DNA of 64,000 bases from Crambe crambe (taxonomy: Eukaryota; Porifera; Demospongiae; Poecilosclerida; Crambeidae): positions 2,989,488 through 3,053,487 of the forward strand of contig OZ004585.1 of assembly GCA_963924555.1 (NCBI GenBank), read 5' to 3'. Shown here piece by piece: positions 55,503-64,000 of this stretch. The notes beneath the pieces were generated by a model, which was not told where the DNA came from, did no database searches, and saw nothing but the letters and a program-made list of their open reading frames with translations. A program made the position numbers and the translations under genes. Every line of letters begins with the position of its first letter. Positions within the stretch are counted from its first letter, which is position 1.

Positions 55503-56780
55503 ATGGAGTCAGAAGTTGACCTTGCCCCTTCAGAAAATGCGTATGAAGATGAACGGGCTACCTTACTCATGTCTTTCACTACTGGGTCTCCAGATACAGT
55601 TACTACTGAATCCCCTGAGAGTGAGTCCTTGGTAACTGGAGCTAATGCACATGAAGTAACTACAACCACCAGTGAGGAATCAGAGCCTAACATGCGACAG
55701 AAGTGTATTGAATTCATTGAAAATTTCCAAGAAGGTGTTCTTTCGAATGAAGAGAAGGAAGCCATCATTAAAGAGTTGGATGAGGAGAAAGTTATTCGCA
55801 TTATGGTATGTGGATTAACAGGTGCTGACAAGAGTACGATTTTAAATGGCCTGGTTGGTAGGAAGGTCTTTACAGAAGGAGATATATTGAGTCACGAAAC
55901 AACTGAGATTACGACCCACACAATAAGAGAACCAAATTGTAATGCAGAGGTGATTGTGTACGATACTCCTGGTTTCTGTGATGCCTCTGGAAATGAGGAG
56001 GAATACATAAGAAGTGTGGAAGAGAAGTGTAGTAACATAGATGTTCTGATTTATTGCTTATCTGTTTGTTCAACAAGAGCTATAATGGATAATGACATAG
56101 CTACGTTGAAGCAACTAAAGCTTGCTTTGGACACTGACGTATGGAAGCGCTGTGTCATAGTTCTGACTTTTGCTAATGCCATAGTTTCAGTACTTGAACA
56201 AAAAAAGACATGGAATGCAAAAGACGTGTTTCAGAAAAAGATCGAACAGTGGAAGAATGAAGTGCATAAGTCATTCAAAGAAGCTGGTATCGATTCCGCC
56301 AATGTCCCCATTGTCTTGGCTGGATGTCGCAATAAGCCTTCTTTATTTGGAGGATCTAAAGTATACTGGTTGAGTCAGATATGGTATGCCATCTTTGACA
56401 GAACCTCAACTGATGGAAAGATAGTTCTCCTGCTGATAAATTCCCACCGTTTCAAATCACATGAGGACATAGATTCCAGTGCAGAGATTTTTGATCAACC
56501 GATAGTGGTTGAACGTGAACCGACCTGGTTGAAAAAACACTTCCCAAAGCTCCTTGGTATTGCTGGTATAGCTGGAGCTGGTGGAGCAGCAGGTGCTACA
56601 GGAGCAGGCATAGGAGCTACTATTGGTGCTTTGGCTATTGGCATACCAAGTTTTGGTGTGGCAGCAGGAGTTGGTCTACTTCTGGGTGCTGCTGTTGGCG
56701 GTGGAATTGGCATTGGAGTGAGTGCTGTCACTGCAGTAGCGATTGCTAAAATCAAGGGAAGACTAAATTCTGATGAATAA
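55503..56780 (+). CDS. AIG1/GIMAP-like GTPase with a Gly/Ala-rich membrane tail, 425 aa
   Basis: A single frame. The N-terminal ~65 residues are Ser/Thr/Glu-rich. The GTPase domain begins at about residue 98 (VIRIMVCG). Walker A reads GLTGADKST (104-112), with Asp where the family has the last Gly of GxxGxGKS/T. G3 is DTPGF at about 154-158, and CVIVLTFAN stands at the G4 position. Residues about 350-415 form long Gly/Ala/Ile-rich hydrophobic runs (GIAGIAGAGGAAGATGAGIG and following), able to form one or two membrane hairpins, ending in a basic IAKIKGR. The Asp in the P-loop would be expected to weaken or abolish GTP binding, so it may be a pseudo-GTPase. It is paired head to head with the double GTPase at 53589-55367. 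Confidence 0.8.
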   Translation: MESEVDLAPSENAYEDERATLLMSFTTGSPDTVTTESPESESLVTGANAHEVTTTTSEESEPNMRQKCIEFIENFQEGVLSNEEKEAIIKELDEEKVIRIMVCGLTGADKSTILNGLVGRKVFTEGDILSHETTEITTHTIREPNCNAEVIVYDTPGFCDASGNEEEYIRSVEEKCSNIDVLIYCLSVCSTRAIMDNDIATLKQLKLALDTDVWKRCVIVLTFANAIVSVLEQKKTWNAKDVFQKKIEQWKNEVHKSFKEAGIDSANVPIVLAGCRNKPSLFGGSKVYWLSQIWYAIFDRTSTDGKIVLLLINSHRFKSHEDIDSSAEIFDQPIVVEREPTWLKKHFPKLLGIAGIAGAGGAAGATGAGIGATIGALAIGIPSFGVAAGVGLLLGAAVGGGIGIGVSAVTAVAIAKIKGRLNSDE

Positions 56781-58066
56781 TCCAGTGCAACATAATTTTT
56801 CATCTGCCTTTAATTATAATAGCTATTAAGCTATAAAAGTGTGTACTTTTTATCTGTGTTTAATATTCAGCTGATATGATTTTGCTCCTGATTCGTTATA
56901 ACACTGGTAAGGCTTAGATAAATTATACTGGCATTTTGAGAATAAGTAATCCAAGAATAATGTTGGGGGAAAAGTATGCTTTTTTTAGACAGAAAGTAAA
57001 AAAACCACGTCATTTCATCTTTGTGGTTTATGGTTGAGTGACTCTGCTAGCTGCCTTCTACTTTTTCTGATCTTCTGACTAGCTTCTAAAGTGAATGTGA
57101 GCAGAGAAGAAACAGTGAGTGTTAATATCAGCTTTTTGTACTGCAGTGTCCTAATTAAGCCTTGGTCAATACAACTACTGTAATTGAATTCTATGTAGCT
57201 ACATATGCATAGATTATATGGAATCTTGGGTAACTCTGAGAGAATAATAGGTAAGCACAGCTAAGCCTAACCATGGAAAAGAAAGCCCTGAGAGGTAATC
57301 CTATGTTTACTTTCTGAAGCTCACAGGGGTCAAAGATCTAACTCATTACCAGCAGGGACAGTATGATCCCTTCCAGGAACTATTTTAGCTGTAGTTATCA
57401 GCTATCTACAGCCAGTGTAACTGTTCCACCTGGTGAGATTAGCTAATATAGCAATGAGAAAGCTAAGCTTGTGATACTATAACTGACTGCTGGACATAGG
57501 CTGAGTGCTAGTGATGTTGATAAAAGCTTGGGATAATAGCTAATTCATCAAAATAAACTTTTTTTTCCTGGTACTTCTTAATTATAGCTGCATGTACTGA
57601 TTTAGAATGGGGGGGTCTTTATGTTGTATTATGTTAGGTGATCTGGTGCATTAACTATAAAGATTCTTAAGATAATAGCTAGCTTGTTCCCTACAAGCAG
57701 CTTTGCTTACGATATCAACTACATGCATGTACCATGTGGCTTCAGTTTGTGATATGGCTTGGCATAAAGATTTGGTTCTGGACCAATTTTAGTCCGATGA
57801 TGGAAATAATAATGTAGTCCATCACCTCTACTTCTGAATCAGCGTTTGTCCGTTCCTTTATTCTCCAAAGCCTATAATAACTTCTGTACAGGTACTATAC
57901 CAAGGTGGGTTATGTGTAGCTCTATGGCTTTCTACTTTGAACCCAAGACCCAAGCCTAATTTATTTCCCTTCCCCACAAAGAAATCAGGCTGAGGTTCGA
58001 GTAGCATACAAACATTTAACAGCTATATGGCTTGATGTTATATAGAAGTGAATGTGTGAGAAGTAG
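56781..58066. other. Intergenic region
   Basis: 1.3 kb between the GTPase gene and the first small DUF4430-like gene, whose 3' ends converge here. No frame, RNA or repeat was recognised. Confidence 0.45.
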
Positions 58067-59092
58067 CTAGCTGGTACCATTAAAAGTTGGTATAAATTGT
58101 GGTCTTCTATAACGTAATATGATAGTTAATCCATCTTCCTTGATGCTAAAATTTGTTATTCCAACAGAAGAGGATATAGTAGTACCATCAATTCTTCGAG
58201 TATACAGTTCCCAAATGCATCCTCGACTGAGATCAAACTTAACTCCATTAAGAATAGTGACAACGTAACCAATTTTGGACCCATAATAGATAACAGTGAA
58301 TTCATACGCACTTCCATATTGAGTAACAGCAATTTCCATTATGTTCTGTGCTGATGCTCCAACCTCTGATGGAACTGACACATGTCTTGGTCCTGAGAAG
58401 TTGCTACAGTATGAGTCACTGTACTCTATTCTGTATTCAGTCCAGACTTTCTTACCCTAAACATGTTAATTTTATTAATAGCATGTCACTAATACTTAAT
58501 ACTACAGAGCTATATAATTCAGGGGTGTATCCACCACTCCGGTGGGTCCGGTTTTCACCAGACCATTTTTATTATCAATTATAATTTCATCCCATGCCTG
58601 CAGAGTTAGCTAAGTGATTATATGAACCTTCAAGAATCATGATCACATTAGCATCCTTCTGATAAGTGGGTAAAGGATAAAGTGGGCATGGTGATCCCAT
58701 GCACAAGCACACCGGGCCACTCAAAATTCTGTGAATACACCCCTGTAATTCCTTCCCACTGATGTATTCTTAGTCAATCAAGAAGCTATGACCTGTAGGG
58801 ACAGCTGCATGGATATGCTAGGCTTATCCCACTCTTCCATCTTCCATCCAGATTGACTTTCTGTGGATCTCAGCATCTCCCCTCTGAAGAAGCTACGTAG
58901 CTATAAACTGCAACTGTGTATAGCTAAAACTAACTAGCTACATCTTAATCACTATTACTGCATCTTGCTGAAAATCAATATTCATGCATGATAAATTTTA
59001 CCTAGTACCTTGAACCATCCTTCACATATAACAGAATTGCTGATTAGAACAGATAGAGTGATGGCCAAGCCAATATTAGCAAAATGCTTCAT
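58067..59092 (-). CDS. Small secreted protein with one DUF4430-like domain (a)
   Basis: Exon 1 (59092-59009) encodes 28 residues with a signal peptide (IGLAITLSVLISNSVICEG). It joins in phase 0 to exon 2 (58456-58067), giving 157 residues. The domain has TEYRIEYSD.YC, VSVPSEVGASAQNIMEIAV, YGS.YEFTVIYYGS, GYVVTILNG, GCIWELYTRRIDG, VGITNF and LTIILRYRR. The intron contains the CAGGGGTG-end MITE (58520-58745). It is one of three close paralogues in a row with the same two-exon layout. Confidence 0.82.
58520..58745. mobile_element. MITE with CAGGGGTGTATC ends, copy 2
   Basis: It starts CAGGGGTGTATCCACCACTC and ends GTGAATACACCCCTG. TAATT directly flanks both sides. Same family as 3055-3315. It lies within the intron of the DUF4430-like gene (a). 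Confidence 0.8.
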
Positions 59093-60054
59093 TGTGCCAA
59101 AATCTGGAGCATTGTAGCTGTAGCTGAGAGAATACCCGCACAGCAATGTAATGAAAATTATCTATGCATAGCTAGCTACAGCTGATGAGAATATAATAAT
59201 GTAGTTGTCATGTACACATGTACATAATTATGGCTATAAGCTGCTGATGGTGTCTGGTAGCTTCTATTATGATCAGCAATAGTTGACGTTGTTATTGCAT
59301 GTAGCTACCACTGGCACTTTGGAACATAGCATTCATAATTTTAGTGCTGGACTCTCTATCTACTGTATGTATGTCTAATAAATCAGTCAGTGACATGCAT
59401 GATATTAATTCTGGATGCCCACTGCTATAAGCCATACAAATAAACAATAATCAGAAATGCCTATAGGCATCAAGACAACAGTGAAATGCCTGCCATACAC
59501 TGTCACATAGCTACATAGAGTCTCAGGGAGCAAACCAAGACAGCAGCAGCAAAATGGCAACCAATTAAGGTAGCAACTATACACACCACTAACTTGGACA
59601 ATTCTATCACAGATAAAAACAATACAATACAACACAGCAACTTAATAAAGGCACAGTATGCAGCACCACACCCATGTCTTATCTCTGTACAACATTCCGT
59701 TAACTAAGTATATAGCTAAGACCATTTATGTGGCAGTTACTTCTGAGCGGGCTAAAAATGGCACTGTAAACAAAGTTTTCCCATGTGAAATACTGGGAAG
59801 TTCAGTCGAAAACCAAAGTCTGCCAGTTTGGCTTTCATGACTCCATCCAATAATATACTGTATTGTGGCACTATACAATATCACATAGCTAGACAAAATT
59901 CAATAAGAGACATTTCATTTCTAAATTACAAGGGGGTGAGATAGAAGCAAGGAGGAAATTCCCCCCCCCCCCAAAAAAAAAAATGCAGCCCTGGCTATTG
60001 TAATAATAAACTTGATTCACATGGTATATGCACTGTTATGCTACATGTCTCTCT
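59093..60054. other. Spacer between DUF4430-like genes (a) and (b)
   Basis: It should contain the promoter of gene (a). A C-run followed by an A-run lies at about 59960-59982. A small frame on either strand shows no recognisable protein. Confidence 0.45.
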
Positions 60055-61207
60055 TCAATGAGGAATAAAAGGATTGGGTATCATTGTTAATCTTCGATAA
60101 CGTAACAGGATTGTTAAACCATCTTCATTGACAATGAAATTTGTTATCCCAACATAAGAAGGTATAGTTTTGCCATCAATTCTGCGAGTAAAAAACTGCC
60201 AATTACAACCTAGTGTGTGGTCATCAAATTCAACACCATTGAGTGACTTAATAACATAACCAATTGCAGATCCATAGTAGCCAGCAGTAAACTGATAGTC
60301 ATGTCCAAATTTAGTCACAGCATTTTCCATGATGTTCTGTGCTGATACCCCTGTTAAAGAGTGAACTGCCACAGGTTTAGGATTAGTGTGGTTACCCCGG
60401 CAATGAAGATCATCATATTCTATCCGGTATAGAGTCCTAATGGGTTTTTCCTGCGATTCAAGAAAAAAATTGATAACGCAGGGCTAGCTAGGCCAAGGGC
60501 TAGAGGTACGTAGGGCTTGGGCTAGAGGTAGCACATTATGGACTTTTTTTATCTTCTGTACGTCATTCATACATATAGACAACAAAATGGGTTATCAGAT
60601 GTATGTGAGATTGCCATGCTTGTCCATAGCTACATCTATAGGATATGAAATATGAATAGCTAGCTAAACAATGGCAATCAATCAACTTGGTAGCGATTAC
60701 ATTTTTGAATAATATGGGCAATTGACTTGATTACAGTGATTGCCTCGATTTCTGGGCTAAAATGATACGAAATCAACTCAATTTTAAGCAATTGACTTGA
60801 GATATTAAATATGATTACTTGATACATTCTCATCAAATCAATATTATTCTGTTCTAGATTTAAGCCAGTTTTTGGTGGTACTGAATAATACTGATATGCT
60901 CTATGTCTATCTATATTTAATTGATTTTGAAACAAAAGGCTTACCATATTATACTGAATTGCTATATAAATATACAACCACCCACATAATACGTACAGCA
61001 GTTGCTAGATACGTAGTAGATGGCCTGAATCAGAATGGGGTAGGGGGAGTGAAGGAGATAGCTAGAGATGGATACTGTGTAGCTATATAATTAGCTAAGC
61101 TTAAGTGCATGTGCACTTACCCTAAGCTGCCCTTCGCATACTCCAGAGTTGTTTATAAAGACTGAAAGAATTATGAAATTGCAGAGTACTCCAAAGTAGA
61201 ATTGCAT
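60055..61207 (-). CDS. Small secreted protein with one DUF4430-like domain (b)
   Basis: Exon 1 (61207-61121) encodes 29 residues with a signal peptide (GVLCNFIILSVFINNSGVCEG). It joins in phase 0 to exon 2 (60450-60055), giving 160 residues. The domain matches paralogue (a): TLYRIEYDD.HC, AQNIMENAVTKFG, YQFTAGYYGSAIGYV, LNGVEF, GCNWQFFTRRIDG, VGITNF and LTILLRYRR. It is followed by a short Pro-rich tail. Gene, signal exon and intron phase are conserved with (a) and (c), indicating tandem duplication. Confidence 0.82.
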
Positions 61208-62844
61208 TGCTGAAATCAGCTATTAGCTAATAAAATACATTAAATTTTAATATATAGCTCACCTCTCAGTCAGCTTCTTGATCACAAGTGGATTAGCTGG
61301 TAATGTTCTGCTTATCTTAACTACCAGGATGTCAGAATAAGTAGAATTATGTACTATGGAAGATGTCAGAATTAATTGAGACAGTTTCATATTCACTGTA
61401 GCTGTATGACTGTGCATTATATGTAGCTATAAATGTGTGCTAATTGAGCTTCAAGGAAATGACCTCTAGTTACATGAGAGCACTATTATAATGCATGGGT
61501 TATTGTGTGCACAATTTCCATTATTATAGTTACCATAATAATTGTTATACATACATACAGTAGCTACATGCAAGTAATGCAGTAGATTTATAACCTGACA
61601 GTATAATTATTGTAATGCCTGTAGTTATGCATATTTGAGCTCCTTCTATATAAGCTCCTCTGGCAGACACATAATAGCTAGCTGCATGTGAGAAGAGAGT
61701 GATCAGTTCAAGGAATTGACCTTTTTAATAGCTATGTATACTCTCATATACAATAGCTACATCTATATTCCTTGCGTATAGTGTACTATATACCTATAGA
61801 GTTACCATCCCCTCTTTATCAATATGGAAGCTTTGTTTATGAGTTAATTGCCCGAGTCATGTATGGTGAAAGATGAAGTGTGCAGTATTTCTGACAATGT
61901 GAGCTCAGATAATCATGGAGGGAGTTCTCTTTTTCAGTGGTTCATAAATGGTACACATTGATTTAATTAATGAAAAAAAATACTTTTGTCAAGTGGTTGG
62001 ACCAAACCATTTAGCTAAAGTTCACAGACCTCAAGTTTCCTAGTGATCGGAAAGTATGAAAAAATAAAACTATTATCATAATAGCTAGTTGATTTCAATC
62101 ATGGCAATATAATTTTGGATAACTATGTGGAATCCTTTATTATCATAGCCACAAGGAAAAAATGAGATATACTGTGTTGCTATTAGCTACCACTGCTGAT
62201 TTATAACCTATAGCTTTCATTTGTTGAATGCCCACTCTATACATGTAACTGAAACAATAGTTGACTACTATTACCTAGTGAACCATGTAATTGCAGCTAT
62301 CCAAGATTAATAATTGTTGTGGTCTAAAACTCTTCATGATAGCTAGTTAGAGTTAGACTATAAGATTCCTCAAAGTAACCTTTTTTCTCAAGGTATGAAG
62401 GAGATTCATTTGCTGATCATGGGAGGGAGGAGGAGGGGACACACTTTGAATGTGAAATTATCAAACTCATGCATAATAGATGACTAGCTATTGCACAAAC
62501 TAGCTACTATGAAAATATTAACGAGTTATCGTATGAAATTTAAAGAGATGCTGGCAATGGATGAGAGTAGCCTCTTAGGAAAATGTGCGTAAGTTAATCT
62601 TAGCAGTTTGAATCAGATAGCTATCAACCTCTCTAGGAAAATGATAAGTGATTCATAAACCTTTTTATGGTGGCCAAAGAAAGTATCATAGGAAAATTCA
62701 TTTTCATGAAGAGTATAGCTGAGTAATTAAAACAGCATGCTGAGTAACACCAATTCTTGTAGGGGAAATTTTTCATAAATTTCAGTACTGCAGAGTAAGA
62801 TCTATAATTATTAGTAGCTAGTTATATTATGTTCACAGTTGCAT
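61208..62844. other. Spacer between DUF4430-like genes (b) and (c)
   Basis: 1.6 kb of AT-rich DNA with no recognised gene or repeat. The part next to 61208 should carry the promoter of gene (b). Confidence 0.45.
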
Positions 62845-63386
62845 CTATCGTCCTGGTACAGCAGCTACACTTTCGTAGCGCTGTATTATGGTCAGTCCAT
62901 TGTGGATGATGTGGAAATTTGTTATGCCGACTGGAGAAAGTATTGTGACTCCATCGTGCCTCCGAGTGTAGAATTTCCAGATGCAGCCTTTGTTATTTGC
63001 AACTCCATTGAGCTCTATGGTCTTATATCCAATAGCAGATCCAAAGTATGTGGCAGTGAATCGGTAATTCGATCCAAACTTTGTCACAGCATTTTCCATT
63101 ATGGTCTGTGCTGTTACTCCCACATCTGAATAAACAGCCACAAAATCTGGACTGGACAGTTTGGAGCAGTTAGGGTCAGGATATTCAATCCTGTATTCAG
63201 TCCTTACTTTTTTCGCCCCCTGAATAATAATTATTATTAATGTTTGTTCCCAATGTTATGCTTATTTGCCACTATTATTATTATGCTAACAAGTAAGCAA
63301 TAACAAATTACCCAGATCCATGCCTCAGCATTGCTTATCAGAATAATAGCAATTATAGCAGTGGCAATTACTCCAATATACTTCAT
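62845..63386 (-). CDS. Small secreted protein with one DUF4430-like domain (c)
   Basis: Exon 1 (63386-63312) encodes 25 residues with a signal peptide (MKYIGVIATAIIAIILISNA). It joins in phase 0 to exon 2 (63219-62845), giving 149 residues; the intron is only 92 bp. The domain has TEYRIEYPDPNC, VTAQTIMENAVTKFGS, YRFTATYFGSAIGY, ELNGV, GCIWKFYTRRHDG, VGITNF and LTIIQRYE. It is closest in wording to (b) in the AQTIMENAVTKFG helix. It is the most upstream of the three and has the shortest intron. Confidence 0.82.
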
Positions 63387-63568
63387 CACTCTGCAAACTT
63401 TTTATTCTCTTTCTAACTTTTTGTTCTCTAATCAACCAACTATGAAAATCCTGTGCTAGCAGCAGTCTGGATTCTTTTATGGTTATAGTTACCTGTTTTA
63501 TACTGTAAGGTATGCTAATTCCATTGGTGGGTGGGGTACTTCCTCACCCTGGATCTCACTTCCTATTA

Positions 63569-63733
63569 CAGTGGAACCTGGTTAGCTAGCTATAGTTGTC
63601 ACAGGTCACCTCTCTATAACAGTCAGGGGTCCAAGTCTTTTAGTGTACATTTCAACCTGAGTTAGCAAGCCACCTTTTTATAGCAGCTGTTTCTTGCTGG
63701 CCCGAGGGTGACCACTATAACCAGGTTTCACTG
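63569..63733. mobile_element. 165-bp MITE with CAGTGGAACCTGGTTA ends
   Basis: The left end CAGTGGAACCTGGTTA is mirrored at the right (TAACCAGGTTTCACTG, one mismatch). An inner pair, GGTCACC/GGTGACC, extends the symmetry. It lies upstream of DUF4430-like gene (c). The CAGTGGAACC end resembles mariner-type MITEs. Confidence 0.8.
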
Positions 63734-64000
63734 CATTGTATGCATGCATGATCCTCATATCTTAATTTAATCAACCCACTGATTTGCTAGATTAGCTAAT
63801 GGGCTAATGGGCTGTGGCAAGCCATTATTATTGCAGTGCTGAGATTATTGGCGTAACGTAGCTATTACTTAATTATGATGAGATTCAAGAGTTATGGTCA
63901 CGTAAAAAATATAGATTTCGATCTTCACTGACTTAAATGCAAACCCCATAAGAGTGCAAGTGTCATTAATTAAATAAACAAATGAATTAATAAAAAATAA

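Noticed and set aside
56495-56803. Pro/Ala-rich minus-strand frame
   Set aside because: It is antisense to the Gly/Ala-rich membrane tail of the plus-strand GTPase and reflects composition only.

Overview
The window is animal genomic DNA, most likely from a demosponge close to Amphimedon queenslandica. It is AT-rich, carries GT-AG introns that are often short, and is dense in TAGCTAGC-type sequence. It encodes a lysosomal LAMP-type protein, a ZC3H14/Nab2-type CCCH zinc-finger protein and AIG1-like GTPases. It also encodes two copies of a secreted protein whose C-terminal domain resembles that of sponge short-chain collagen C4. The species is inferred from this content and is not proven.

Layout. 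(1) 1-5.2 kb: one arm of a long inverted repeat, then two related genes for a protein with a probable permuted-papain fold; the first copy is broken at its catalytic-cysteine motif. (2) 5.5-7.3 kb, minus strand: a four-exon LAMP-like gene. (3) 9.3-28.9 kb, plus strand: a 13-exon ZC3H14 homologue whose frames join at every splice, giving 582 residues. Its introns hold a 3.3-kb TIR element with a DDE-like protein, a frameshifted fibrinogen-related gene, a 28-bp minisatellite, the other arm of the inverted repeat (with a palindromic MITE inserted), a TIR element carrying a RecQ-helicase piece, several hairpin elements, and a nested minus-strand gene for a proline- and tyrosine-motif adaptor or receptor tail. 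(4) 29.9-36.5 kb: a worn hAT transposon interrupted by a 4.9-kb P-like DNA transposon (about 75-bp TIRs, 7-bp target duplication) that carries two convergent genes. (5) 38.2-48.9 kb: a secreted two-domain DUF4430-like gene, then a recent tandem duplication of about 4.6 kb, each unit with a three-exon short-chain-collagen-type gene. A 369-bp TIR element entered only the second unit. (6) 50.1-64 kb: a second two-domain DUF4430-like gene, a head-to-head pair of AIG1-like GTPase genes 135 bp apart, and three small two-exon single-domain DUF4430-like secreted genes in one orientation.

Three gene clusters look functionally coherent: five secreted DUF4430/transcobalamin-C-like genes, all on the minus strand; the duplicated short-chain-collagen-type genes; and the GTPase pair on a shared promoter. 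Spliced coordinates come from reading splice sites by eye, without transcript data. No tRNA, rRNA or CRISPR was recognised. Family assignments rest on motif recognition, not on a database search.
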